64,000 nucleotides of DNA, taken from positions 151,650,001-151,714,000 of the forward strand of contig JASDFA010000027.1 in assembly GCA_035772735.1 (NCBI GenBank). Direction: 5' to 3'. The stretch comes from Datura wrightii. Its lineage: Eukaryota > Streptophyta > Magnoliopsida > Solanales > Solanaceae. A program made the position numbers and the translations under genes. The first letter of the stretch is position 1; each line of letters begins with the position of its first letter. The notes under the pieces were generated by a model. That model made no database searches, had not been told where the DNA came from, and saw only the letters and a program-made list of their open reading frames with translations. Below are positions 43,077 through 55,110 of the stretch, piece by piece.

Positions 43077-45800
43077 TGTAATACCCCAAAAGGGACTAAG
43101 AATAGACTCGGGGAGTATAATCGAAAAAGTGCAGATACTGGCAAAAAAATCTCAAAACGGGAGAGTTAACAACTCGTGGTGGGATACCACGAGTAGTCGT
43201 GTGCAGTCGTGAGGTGGAGGTCAGGAGGCAGTGGAGACGAATGACATGACGGGTCGTTAGGAGTGGCGACGGCTCGTTTTGTCAGTCGTTAGAAGGAAGG
43301 GTTCTGGTTTTAAAAAGAATTTCCAATGTACTTGACGGAAGGACATGATGAGTCGCCGGGTCTAGCTATGAGTCGTCACGTGGGTCGTGGTCTCGAGGTT
43401 GAGAATTTCCATTATAGTTGACGAGTGCACCCAACGAGTCGTCGGGTGTGACAACAACACTTCAAGTGAGTCGTGGGATCTGTTCGAGCAATTTTTCATA
43501 TTTTCTCAGGGGTAGGTTGGTAAAATCCCATGTTCCCAGATTTAAAATGATGTCATTTTGGGTATGTTTGGGTAAATTTTTATGGTTTTTCCTAAGCCTT
43601 AACCCTCATTCTCTCTATCCCCTTCTTCCTCCTCTCTTCTCCAAAGATTTTAGGATTTTCCCAAGGTGTTCTTCAAGCTTCAAGGAAGATAATCAAGTGG
43701 GGTCTTCATCTACCAGGTATGTGGGACTTCAACAAGGATATCTTTTCATCCTTGTGCCCCAAAATGTTTTCAATAAGAACCCAATTTAAATTATTTAGAA
43801 TATCATGATCTAGGGTTTTGAATAATGGGTAATTTCATCCTCATCCTTTTCTTAAATGCTAATATTTACTATGATTATGGAATGAAGTGGAATGTTAATT
43901 AATGGGTCGCTTTGGTATATGTATTATATGTTGGGATTGTATGATGGTAGCATGTTCTTCATGAATTTACATGAGTAATAAATGGGTTCCACTTGTTCAC
44001 TTGATTGTCGTAATCATGCATGAATGTATTGAAATTGTGAAGAATAGGTGAGTATGTATGCATTTAGTATGTTCTCCCTAAATTGATCCTAGTAGTAATT
44101 CGGAATTGTACATTCCATTCATGATTATCATAGGAACTCATGAACATGATGAAAGTGTGGAAATATTGCATAATTAACCCTAATGACTTGGGTATGATGT
44201 CGATTATCATATGGGATTGAGTAGAAGTTATGGGATTCGATAATTGAAATAAGTTAGGTGTCCCTACCCTGCTTTAGACTTAATTGATTTGGCGTAAGAA
44301 GATTTCACCTCCATTATTGAACTACAAAGCCTGGGTGGATTTTATATTGTTTTTCTTATTAAAATTGTTTTTATAAATATCTTAGAATCTAAATGCCCAT
44401 GGCTAAAGAGTTCAAAAAGAAGTGATTATGACAAGAGTGTGGAATGTCGTAGACCTATAAAAGTGAAGTCATATATCTTGATAGAGTATGAGTGGTATTT
44501 ATGAACCATGCATGATCGCATATAACATGTGAATGAGATGAACTTGGAGTTGGAATGTCATGACAGTATATGCATAGTGTGACCCTGTAGAATGCTCGTT
44601 AGCAGGAGATGCTTGAGATAGTTATAAATTGGATTCCATGATGAGGTGCATAATGATGATAACGCATGAGAACAACATTGTAACTGTTGGGTTAACGTTA
44701 TTAGAAAGTATCCCCACCCCGTTGATAAGAATGTTGTATGATGAAAGTCGGTAAATGTCCCTTGTCTCTGAGTAGCTGTTGCGATTGGATTAGCATAGTC
44801 GGTCGGGACTGCTCGTTAGCAAAGGTATTTCCCTAGTCGGTCGGGATTTCTCGTTAGCAAGAGTATTTACCTAGTCAGTCGCGATTTCTCGTTAGCAAGA
44901 GTATTTCCCTAGTCAGTCGGGATTTCTATTTAGTAAGAGTATTTCCCTTGTCAGTCGGGATTTCTCATTAGCAAGAGTATTTCCCTAGTCATTCGGGATT
45001 TCTCATTAGCAAGAGTATCTCCCTGGTCAGTCGGGATTTCTCATTAGCAAGAGTATCCCCCAAGTTGGTCGGAATTTCTCGTTAGCAAGAATGTTTCCCT
45101 TGGACAGTCAGGGACCCCTTTATTTCTCAATCATGACTTTGCATTCCTGTGTCATAAGATCAATACTTTTGTGCTCCAGTTGAACTTGTAGCATTGCATG
45201 CCCTTATCATGTGATTATGATTATATGAATATGTGGATGTCATACATATTGTTGTATCTCTTTTCGCTTACTCTACTAACCCAGTGATTTACGGTACTCC
45301 GTATTTGTATATTGATGCTTAAGAGTTGTTATTTACATTCCTGCATACTCAGTACATATGAAGTACTAACCGCCCACCTTTTGTGCTATATTGTTTTATG
45401 ATATAGATTCAGGACTCCAGGTTCATCTGCGTGACTAGATATGCTTCTCTCTCTTCCCGCTGCTTGTTGTGAGTTCTCATCTTCCGAGGACGTGGTTTAT
45501 ATTCTCATTTTATCTTGTTTTAGTTTTTAGACTTTTGGAGTTAGCTAGGGGCTTTTCCTAGCAACTCATCAGTTTATTAGAAGGCTTTCAGACTTGTTAG
45601 ACAGGACCAACATTGTATTTAAATGTTATTAAGTTGTTGTTTTGATTTACATCAATTTCTAGTCAGTTCTTCTGCTTGTTCTTGATGTATGAAGTTTCTT
45701 ATGTTAAGTGTATGCGATGATTATGCCATGGGTTGACTTGGAGCCTCTCGGGGTTCCTTGTCCTGTGTCTACGATCTGGGTGTACTCTAGGGTTATGACA
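43077..45800 (+). repeat. 5' LTR of element C (2.7 kb)
   Basis: TGTAATACCCC to GGTTATGACA. U3 has inverted words ACTCGTGGT (43172-43180) and ACCACGAGT (43186-43194), followed by many GTCGTG/GAGTCGT words to about 43480. An eight-unit 38-bp array lies at 44797-45100. The 123-codon frame at 43418-43789 recurs in the other LTR (48490-48813) and is LTR sequence. Confidence 0.88.
44797..45100 (+). repeat. 38-bp tandem array, C 5' LTR (8 units)
   Basis: Eight units, 304 bp, each with AGTCAGTCGGGATTTCTC, TTAGCAAGAGTA and TTTCCCT. The unit is directly repeated without spacers. Confidence 0.92.
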
Positions 45801-45804
45801 AACT

Positions 45805-45816
45805 TGGTATCAGAGC
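45805..45816 (+). other. Primer binding site of C (tRNA-iMet)
   Basis: TGGTATCAGAGC, four bases after the LTR; a perfect initiator-Met site. Confidence 0.9.
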
Positions 45817-46017
45817 AAAGGTTTAGGGTGTCCTTGGGTGTCTGGATGTCGCGTTACGTAGAGTCTTCTCCATGGGTATGAAGCACGCCACACTTATGAT
45901 GAAGAGGCTACGAGACATTTTAGGAATGTTCCCCTTTCTTCAATATTCTTATCGTGCATAGAGTATGAAGCTCTAAACAGTTCCTCCGCTAACTCATGCT
46001 TTATGCGCTCGTAGATA

Positions 46018-46980
46018 ATGCCTCCCCGATGAGTGAATGGAAGAGGTCGTGGTAACAGCCACCAGCAGGTACCACTAGCCCAGGCAGACCATATGGAGGA
46101 TCATGTTGCTCATGCTGAGTTCTGAGCAGCCATCCATATGTTGGCGCAGGCCCTAACAGTTCGGATCAATCAACAGATGGTGGCTCATGCACCACAGCAT
46201 GGAAATGAAGTGGCAACAAGGATAAGAGACTTCCTTCGGATGAACTCACCCGAATTCTTAGGGTCAAAGGTGGATGAAGACCCATATGAGTTCTTGGAGG
46301 AGATATAGAAGATTACTCGCATTACGGGGATGAAGGGGCAAGAGAGCACGGACTTAGCCTCCTACCAGCTAAAGGGAATTGCTTACATCTGGTATTGTCA
46401 GTGGAGAGATAGTCGGGGAATCGAAGCGGGTCCTATAGGTTGGGATGAGTATATTGTCGTGTTCTTGGATAGGTTTTTCCCTTGTGAGTTGAGGGAGGCA
46501 AAGGTGGAAGAGTTCATTAACTTGAAACAAAATGACATGACCGTCCAGGAGTATGCGTTGGATTTCACTCGGCTATCTAAATATGCGCCGGAAATGGTAG
46601 CCGACCAGCCGGCCCTAGTGCGCAGGTTTGTGAATGGAGTGTAAGACTCCCTTGTTAAAGAATGGAGGACTTCCATATTGCACCGGGACATAGACTTTCC
46701 ACGTTTGGTAATATTTGCTCAACAAATGGAATATGAACAGATGAAAGAAAAAGAGAGAGAGGCCAAGAAGGCCAGGAAAGGAGACTTAGAGTCCTCCCAT
46801 CAAAGGTCAGGTACCGAATATCACTCACACCACCGTCAAAGATTAGCAGCCCTAGCACCTTCGACAGCCAATACTCCGTATAAGCCTAGAGTAAGGGAAA
46901 TCACCTACCCATTGTGTATGAGTTGTGGAAAGCACCACTTGGGAGTTGGTCCATATGCACCTAGATTGCATGGCGGCTAA
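46018..46980 (+). pseudogene. Gag of element C, four in-frame stops
   Basis: One frame from ATG 46018 to TAA 46978. Internal stops at about 46030 (TGA), 46123 (TGA), 46306 (TAG) and 46642 (TAA), with no frameshift before the end. Landmarks: MLAQALTVRINQQ, RIRDFLRMNSPEFLG, the gag core YQLKGIAYIWYCQWRD, DRFFPCELREAKVEEF, MTVQEYALDFTRLSKYAPE and HRDIDFPRLVIFAQQMEYEQ, a charged Lys/Glu stretch, and a zinc knuckle start CMSCGKHHLG that loses its last Cys, probably by a small indel. Very close to D's Gag. As the only coding part of C it would give a particle protein at most. Confidence 0.85.
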
Positions 46981-48101
46981 GAAAAGTGAGAGAGATCCTC
47001 AACCACCTCTTCAGTAGCTCCTATAGCCCACCCGTTTCAGCAGAGTACACCCTCTAACCCAAGAGGCAGACACCGTCAAAACTGCTATTACGATGTAGCA
47101 GCCCATCAGGATAAGGGCAAAGCGCCAATAGTAGCCATAGGTATATTATGAATCTTGTTCTATTTTGTATGTGATGCCAACCTCAATAATAAATAAGAAG
47201 TTCAGTTGTGATTGTGGGAAAAGATTGTTGGGGTGTGATGTAAATAGTTGTACTGTAAGGCTTGTGGTGAAGGTTAAAACTGAAAGAGGAGTTAAGAGTT
47301 AGTACCTTAGCCTGACTTGAAGAAGGGATTGGGAACCTTAGAATCATGGCTCTAAGCTAAGCGGGAGATAGTGAGGATATGAAGCAAGTTAGACCTGGAG
47401 AATGCTCATAAAGGTATCTCAGCCTTAGCAGTTGCGGCATGTCGACCTCTACTAAGTTCAAATAATCTTCCTTGTACCTCAGTTAAAGTTAAGTTATGTC
47501 TAGTTCTATGTGCAGATTCCTGAGGATGAGAAAACCATTTTAGATAGTGATACCAGTCTTGCTCTACAAGTAATTTATGCTTATTTTCATGTTATGAATC
47601 AGTTATGTGTGTTGATTTATATTTTCCAATGTGGTTTGCTCGAACTCAGTCTATAGAAGTTGCTTAGTAAGCTCAGTAGAACCGGGCTATGTCATTTATG
47701 TGCTCAGTTATAGATGTCGGAGTGACTCGTGGGCATGAAATCCTTACTCTCAGATATATTAGATATTGTGAATCCTAGCTTAGTACCTGAAGGCGATTTG
47801 AGCACGAAGGTTTAGTCCGTGTTAGTTCTGTGTCAGAAAAAAAAAACAAGGGGGGGGGGAAGAATTTTCTTCCAGTTTTTTGTTTAGTTTTATGTTGGTA
47901 TCATGTTCTCCAGTATTACTCAAGTCATGGTGTATGTGTATGATGTGAACTTCCAGGTTTGGTGTAAGAGGTTGGTCCAGAGTCAGATACTTTGTTGGTG
48001 TTTAGCTGTAATTGATTGATTAATTGGATATCGGCTTCGTCTCCATCTTTTCAGTATGTTTAGCCAACATTCGAGGATGAATGTTCCCAAGGGGGAGATA
48101 T
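46981..48101 (+). other. Non-coding interior of C with PPT
   Basis: No coding potential on either strand. It ends with the conserved TTCGAGGATGAA (48070-48081) and the polypurine tract AAGGGGGAGA (48089-48098) before the 3' LTR. A homopolymer pair (nine A, then ten G) lies at 47838-47860. Confidence 0.6.
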
Positions 48102-49084
48102 TTTAATACCCCAGAAGAGATTAAGAACATACCCGGGGATATAATCGAAAAAGTGCAGAAACTGGCAAAAATATCTCAGAACGGGAGACTTAAGAAATCA
48201 TGGTGGGATACCACGAGTCGTCATGTGCAGTCGTGAGGTGGAGGTCAGGAGGCAGTGGTGACGGATGACATGATGGGTCCTTAAGAGTGGCAACGACTCA
48301 TTTTGTCGATCTTTAGGAGGGAGGGTTCCAGTTTTAAAAAGGATTTCCAATGTACTTAATGGAAGGACATGATGAGTCGTCAGGTCTAGCGATGAGTTTT
48401 CACGTGGGTCATGGTCTGGAGGTTGAGAATTTCCAATAGAGTTGATGAGTGCACCCAACAAGTCGTCAGCTGTGGCAACGACTCGTTAGGTGAGTCATGG
48501 AATCAGTTCGAGCAATTTTTCGAATTTTCTCAGGGGCAGGTTGGTAAAATCCCACGCTCCCAAGTTTAAAGTTATGTCGTTTTGGGTATGTTTGGGAACG
48601 TTTTTAAGTGTTTTCCTAATCCTAAACCCTCATTCTCTCAATCCCCTTCTTCCTCATCTCTTCTCCAAAGATTTTAGGATTTTCCCAAGGTGTTCTTCAA
48701 GCTTCAAGGAAGATAATCAAGCGGGGTCTTCATCTACCAGGTATGTGGGACTTCAACTAGGATATCTTTTCCACCTTGTGCCCCAAAATATTTTCAATAA
48801 GAACCCAATTTAAATTATTTAGAACATCATGATCTAGTGTTTTCAACAATGGGTAATTTCATCCTCATCCTTTTCTAAATGCTAATATTTACAGCGATTA
48901 TGGAATGAAGTAGAATGTTAATTAATGGGTCTCTTAGGAATATGGATTATATGTTGGGATTGTATGATGGTAGCATGTTCTTCATGAATTGACTTGAGTA
49001 ATAAATGGGTTCCTCTTATTGTTCACTTGATTTTCTTAGTCATGCATAAATCTAATGAAATTATAAAGATTAGGTGAGTATATA
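48102..49084 (+). repeat. 3' LTR of C, first part
   Basis: Aligns with 43077-44055. The terminal TG has become TT. E2 is inserted after 49084 with duplication ATATA (49080-49084). Confidence 0.88.
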
Positions 49085-51671
49085 TGTTATACCCCGTAGG
49101 ATTCCCAGCACCTAGATGACCTATTCGCACGTTGGTTAAGCATATTTGAAGGCCATACGTGCTAGAGAAAGGCCCGGGAAAAGATCGGACGAGAAACCTG
49201 TCGAACCATCGCGGAAGGAGCCGAGGCAGAACACCTCCGCGATGGCAGCGCGTCACGGAGGTGAAGCCTCCGCGTTGGCTCCATGACACGTTGGCCTTGT
49301 CCAGGCCCAAGTATATAAAGCCCCACTTGGGTTTTAAATCATTAATCACTTATAATTTCCAGTGAAACAGAGAGGGATCAGCAGAGAAGGGATAAGAACG
49401 AAGGAGGTAAGATAATTTTCGTCTGGTTATGCTGCTAAACGTTGTCCAAACTCAAATTAACCTTAGATACTGAGGTATTTAGCAGCAGAGAGCATTCCTA
49501 CGGATTTAGTTTCGTGAAATACGGCCAACGAATCGTCGAGCTACCGAGCTAAGGTAAGTGGAATTGCTCTAAACTAGTGTCTATGTGTTCCTAGCTGTGA
49601 AGTGAATATTTCTCCCTTCTGGACCTCTGCAAAATAGCGAGTTTTCGACCGTCTTTCGATAAGCCTAAGTTTAGGATATAAACTATATCGAAAGTGATAT
49701 TGCTCTTAAAAATAAAGCTGTATTTAGTATTAATTGACATATTTATGAATGCAGTTGGGAGAAAATAGTTGAAGTACCGGCCGAGCCTCATCCGACAGAC
49801 GGATAGTTTGAGGATAAGGTATGTAAAACTAGTTTCCTCGGCAAGTTAAGTAATCTCGGTACAGTACAGTAATTTAAAGGCCAGTAGTATGTTCGGAAGT
49901 CATGTGTTATGTTTATTACGAATGTTGGTGCGATATTAGAAGCATCGAGTTATAACTTGCGTGAAACTTGCTAGCACGATATAGATTCTAATACAAGTGT
50001 TAGAAACTGCACAGCATGCTCAGTACGTGATGTGACACAAAATGTTAGGATATCATTGTATTCAGTTGAAACCCAGTAAAACAATGTAATATCTGTAAGA
50101 CATCTCAGAAATAGAATGATAAGTTAAAATGAAGTTAGAAAGCATATTAGGAATAGTAAATCATGTTACTATAGAAACTCAGTGTACAACATAGTTTTCA
50201 GCAGAAACATTATATCTTGTTCAGCATTAGCCCCAGTATAGTCTGGAAGAAGAATATATTTATACATATATACTATTACCAGTCTCAACATGTATTAAGT
50301 ACGCACATATTACTATCGCCAGCCCGGCATATAGTATATACAAATACCTTACCACCATTAGCTTCAGTATGTGGGGCATGCAGATAGTATTACTAGTTGA
50401 GACTGTTGTATTGTTTGGGGTTGGACTACCTAGCATCCATGACAGCCCAGGGTTGATATCTGTATCAACTCGTCCGCCAGAGGACGAGGATACGTTGCTC
50501 TATAGAGTGGCATGCCGTCTCACAGGGGACGAAGATGGGATGCCAGTTTTCCCCATATTTGTGCATTGATCGGCCCTTACACACCCCTGTCGAGCGGATA
50601 CGCCCGGGTGTTGATTCAGGAGTCCTCCGGACTCAGATGCAGTTATAGTCAGGGGCTCAGCGAGCCCAAGTGCATACCCAGGGGACCGGCGGGATGCTTA
50701 TAGCTGTTGTAGGAGATGGGACGACCGAGGTAGGCGTATAGATTCTATGCTGGTTGTACCCCCCGGCTTATGGGGGCTGGGTAAGGTTTGTGTGTGCTAT
50801 GTTATGTTGTGATATGTTATGCCGTGTTACAGTAGATATAAGTAGATCGACAGTAGAACGATAAACCCTCAGGTATGACTCCTACTCCTTCCAGTATAAT
50901 TAAGAGAAGGTGTGATTTACATTATCAGACAGTTAATCTATTCCTTCCTACTTCAGTTTCATTAGTTATGTTGTTGTTTTCAGATATTTCTTTCAGTTAT
51001 TGTTTTACATACTCAGTACCAGTGGTACTGACGCCCAGTGGGGCACTGCATTTCTTGCCTGCAGGTACTCATAGACGAGCAGGCGATACCACGTGATTCC
51101 TGTCAGCGATCGAGTATTCAGCTCCTGTCATCCGGAGACTGAATTCCAGTGGTGTATTTCCTTTTCTTTTGTTGTACAGTACGGGTAGGTCGGGGCCCTG
51201 TCCCGATCATTTTCATTGTTATTCCTAGAGGCTTGCAGTCTGTATATATTTCCCTGTGGTCAGATGAGCCGGTCGTGTGAGGCCGTGCAGTTGTATAGCT
51301 GTTAGTACTTGTGGTTTCCCTTATGTTGGCCGTATGGGGCCATAGTTCGACAGTAGTGGTGACCTTGCCGGTCACGTAGCTATCCAGTACTTCATGGTTA
51401 AGTTATAGATAACTAGACAGCATGGTGGCCTTGTCTGCCCGCATAGATTTCCCTATATTGATATGTTTCTGGTCAGCTGTTAGTACAGGTACAGGAGGCT
51501 ATAGGCCAATGGGCCGGGGGCTGTGTTTACAGCCGTTATATAGCCCTTTGTTTCCAGAAATGTGAGTCAGAGCCAGCCAGGCACCAGATGTGCCCAGGCT
51601 TAGCAGTCCAGCAGTTCAGGTCCTAGTAAGGCACCAGGTGCCAGTCATACCCCCTAAGGCGGGGTGTGACA
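49085..51671 (+). repeat. 5' LTR of E2 (2.6 kb)
   Basis: TGTTATACCCC to GGTGTGACA. TATA box TATATAAA at 49312-49319, flanked by CCCAAGT and ACTTGGG. Partner 56930-59508 differs by a few per cent, mostly transitions. Confidence 0.95.
49205..49330 (+). promoter_or_regulatory. U3 GC-rich block and TATA box, E2 5' LTR
   Basis: CTCCGCGATGGCAGCG and two CGTGNCACG-type sites with one change each (CGCGTCACG, CATGACACG), then the TATA box 49312-49319 inside the inverted repeat CCCAAGT (49305-49311) / ACTTGGG (49324-49330). In the 3' LTR both palindromes are perfect (57094-57102, 57127-57135). Confidence 0.6.
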
Positions 51672-51675
51672 AACT

Positions 51676-51687
51676 TGGTATCAGAGC
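51676..51687 (+). other. Primer binding site of E2 (tRNA-iMet)
   Basis: TGGTATCAGAGC four bases after the LTR. A leader of about 200 bp follows to the ATG at 51884. Confidence 0.92.
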
Positions 51688-51883
51688 AGGTCATATTCCA
51701 GGGAGTCTGCAAGCCGTGCTAAGTAGAGTCCTGTCCATGGATGTGTTGTGCACCACATACTATGGGTAGGAGGATGCAAGGCATGATAGGATGGTTGTCT
51801 TTTATTCTTATTCAGTCATGCTGTAGAGCGGTACAATATAGGGTTGAGTCCCTGAAACTTACTGTATTCTTTGGTTACAGATA

Positions 51884-53125
51884 ATGTCAGACCAGTGACA
51901 TCCTATCACAGGTCGGAGATTAGATATTGCAGCTGGGGAAGGCACCAGCAGGATGCCTCACCCTCGTTTAGAGACAGCCCGATCAGAGGGTACTATGGAG
52001 GCATCGTCTCAGCCTTCTCAGCAGTCTCCACCACATCAAGAGCCATTAGGGGCGACACTACCTCCAGCAGTCCCTATACCGACTCCTTCCGACCAGGAGG
52101 TTAGGAGTGCGGTAGTTATGTTAGCACAGATGATGCCTGCTCAGCGTCAGCCGATGCCATCTATAGTTGCGGAGCCATCAGGAGGGCCCGGCAGTTCGAG
52201 GGTCCGAGAGTTCTTGGCTTTGAATCCCCCACTGTTCACAGGTACGGGCCGGACAGAGGACCCTCAGGATTTTCTAGATCAAATGCAGAGAATCTTCAGG
52301 GTTATGCATGCCACGCCTACAGAATCAGTTGAGTTGGCAGCATTTCGGTTACGGGACATCGCCGTGTTGTGGTATGAAAGCTGGGAAAGTTCCCGAGGGA
52401 GAGATGTTTCCCCTCCGTCTTGGTCCAGCTTCTCAGGAGCTTTTCTGGATCACTATTTGCCGCGGGAGATTCGACAGGCCCGGGTAGACCAGTTCCTACA
52501 TTTGGAGCAAGGGGCCATGAGTGTTCGGGAATACTCCTTGCGGTTTGATTCTTTGGCTTGATATGCACTGGCCTTTGTTGATACCATGGCATCCAGAGTA
52601 CACCGCTTTATTATGGGGTTGAATCCAGAATATGTTGAGTCTTGCATTACGGCCACACTGCGAGAAGACATGGACATTGCTCGAGTTCAGGCATTTGCCC
52701 AGAATATTGAGGGCATCAGAAAGCGACATCGGGAGATCAGAAGGGTCAATCAGGAACAGCGTCGCCAGGACAGGCCAGTTGAGTTACAGAGGGAGGCCCG
52801 GGGAGGACCCAGGCCACGATTGTTAGACAGGCCGCCCAGGCCCCCGCCTCCGCCATAGTCCTAGGGGGGTAGATTCAACCGCAGGGGGCAGTCAGAGACT
52901 GGTAGAGACTCGCAGATGGCAGATTCACCATTACAGAGGAGGGCAGAGCAGAGTAGGTATACCCTACCACTTTGCCCTATATGCAGTCGACGCCATCCTG
53001 GAGCATGCATATATGGATCCACTGCGTGTTATATTTGTGGCCAAGAAGGCCATTTGATGAAAGATTGCCCAGCCAGAGGTCGAAAGGACCGGGATAGACA
53101 GGATAGGGCATCTGCAGGGTCATGA
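51884..53125 (+). pseudogene. Gag of E2, open except for nonsense codons
   Basis: Start at ATG 51884 (MSDQ), in frame with everything to 56668. The next usable ATG, after the stop at 51896, is 51953. Codons about 108-230 form the retrotransposon-gag core (REFLALNPPLFTGTGRTEDP, FRLRDIAVLWYESW, FLDHYLPREIRQARVDQF, VREYSLRFDSLA). A basic, Pro-rich stretch follows. Two zinc knuckles, CPICSRRHPGAC (codon about 364) and CYICGQEGHLMKDC (codon about 382), bind genomic RNA in the family. Stops: 51896 TGA, 52559 TGA, 52856 TAG, 52862 TAG, 53123 TGA. No frameshift. Confidence 0.92.
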
Positions 53126-55110
53126 ACCACAGCATCCTCGGCAGGGCGCAGGCCCTCAGTTTCAGCAGGCAGGGGTCGGGGCAGATCAGAGGCCTCCAAT
53201 ACAGGTGCGGGTCCAAGCCGCACATATGCCTTACCAGGGAGGCAAGATTCAGTAGCGTCGCCTGATGTTGTGATAGGTATGCTAACTATCTGCTCACACC
53301 CTGCTTATGTGTTGATTGATCCATGGTCTACTTTGTCCTACATTACTCCATTTGTGGCACGAAAGTTTAGTATTGCACCAGAATTATTGCAGCAGCCCTT
53401 TTTAGTATCTACGCCCGTCGGTGACTATATCACAGCTAGCCGAATCTACCGCGGGTGTACAGTAGAGGTTGCTGACCGTCAGACCACAGTAGATCTGGTT
53501 GAGTTAGAAATGATAGACTTCGATGCCATAATGGGTATGGACTGGTTAGTACCGTGTTTTGCCAACGTTGAATGTTGGACCAAGACGGTCCGATTCCACT
53601 TCCCGGGAGAAGCAGTGCGGGAGTGGAAGGGCAGCACTGCTACGCCAAAAGGTAGGTTTATTTCCTACCTTCAAGCGAGGAAATTGATATCTAAGGGATG
53701 TATTTACCATCTGGTCAGAGTTCAGGATATCCAAGCAGAATCTCCGACACTCCAGTCTGTTCCAGTGGTGAACGAATTCCCTGATGTATTCCCAAATGAG
53801 TTACCTGGTATTCCCCCAGAAAGGGAAATAGACTTTGCTATTGACTTGTTACCAGGCACTCAGCCGATATCAATTCCTCCCTATCATATGGCTCCTGCAG
53901 AACTCAGAGAATTAAATGAGCAGTTGAAAGATTTATTGGATAAAGGTTTCATCAGGCCGAGTACTTCACCGTGGGGTGCACCAGTTTTATTTGTGAGGAA
54001 GAAAGATGGCTCGCTCCGAATGTGCATAGATTATCGGCAGTTAAACAAAGTTACAGTAAAGAACAAGTACCCGCTCCCCAGAATTGATGACTTATTTGAT
54101 CAGTTGCAGGGAGCCAGATACTTTTCTAAGATTGACTTGCGGTCTGGATATCACCAGGTTCGAGTACGTGAGAGAGATATTCCTAAGACAGCGTTCAGGA
54201 CCCGATATGGACATTTTGAATTTCTAGTCATGTCCTTCGGGTTAACGAATGCCCCGGCAGTCTTCATGGATCTGATGAACAGTATTTTCAGACCTTTCCT
54301 GGACTTGTTCGTGATAGTATTCATTGATGACATTTTGGTGTATTCTCGCTCTGAAGCAGATCACCAGACTCAATTGCGGACAGTGCTCCAGATTCTCAGG
54401 GACCGTCAGCTGTATGCTAAATTTTCTAAGTGTGAATTCTGGCTTAACTCAGTGGCCTTTTTAGGGCATATCGTGTCGGATGCTGGTATACAGGTAGACA
54501 AGTAGAAAATAGAAGCAGTTAAGTCATGGCCTAGGCCTACCACTCCGACTGAAGTTCGTAGCTTTCTGGGGTTGGCAGGATATTACAGGAGGTTCGTTGA
54601 AGGGTTCTCGACCATTGAGGCACCTCTAACCAAATTGACACAGAAAGCAGCAAAGTTCCAATGGACAGAGGCATGTGAGCAGAGCTTCCAGGAACTGAAA
54701 GACAGATTAACCTCCGCCCCAGTATTAGCATTGCCGGAAGGCACAGAAGGTTATTCGGTCTATTGCGATGCGTTAGGTGTCGGGTTAGGTTGTGTGTTGA
54801 TGCAGCATGGTAGAGTGATAGCATATGCTTCTAGACAACTAAGGAAACACGAAAAGAATTACCCTACCCACGACCTGAAATTGGCCGCAGTAATCCACGC
54901 CTTAAAGATGTGGAGGCATTACCTGTACGGCGTTCATGTTGATATTTACACAGATCATAAGAGCCTACAGTACATCTTCACTCAGAGGGAGTTGAATCTA
55001 TGGCAATGCCGCTGGTTGGATCTGTTAAAATATTATGATGTGAATATTCTATACCACCCCGAAAAAGCCAATGTTGTAGCAGATGCCCTGAGCCGTAAGT
55101 CAATGGGGAG
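53126..55110 (+). pseudogene. Protease, reverse transcriptase and RNase H of E2
   Basis: Same frame as Gag. The aspartic protease has its active site at 53318 (LIDPWSTLSY): the Gly that follows Asp-Pro in related elements is Trp, which should inactivate it. Reverse transcriptase (about 53760-54560) is well kept: GFIRPSTSPWGAPVLFVRK, CIDYRQLNKVT, FSKIDLRSGYHQV, FEFLVMSFGLTNAP and the catalytic FIDD (54320-54331). A TAG at 54503 interrupts the connection region (VDK-stop-KIEAV). RNase H (54700-55000) keeps the first Asp (YCDA, 54767) and YTDHKSLQYIF, but the catalytic Glu is Lys (HDLKLAA, 54878). The protein would copy RNA into DNA if whole. Confidence 0.93.

Noticed and set aside
43418..43789. 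Frames 43418-43789 and 48490-48813, apparently conserved paralogues
   Set aside because: They are the same stretch of the two LTRs of C; identity reflects LTR duplication, not selection on protein.
44797..45100. CRISPR-like look of the 38-bp repeats (regular spacing)
   Set aside because: Units are directly adjacent without unique spacers, in a plant LTR. This is a tandem repeat.
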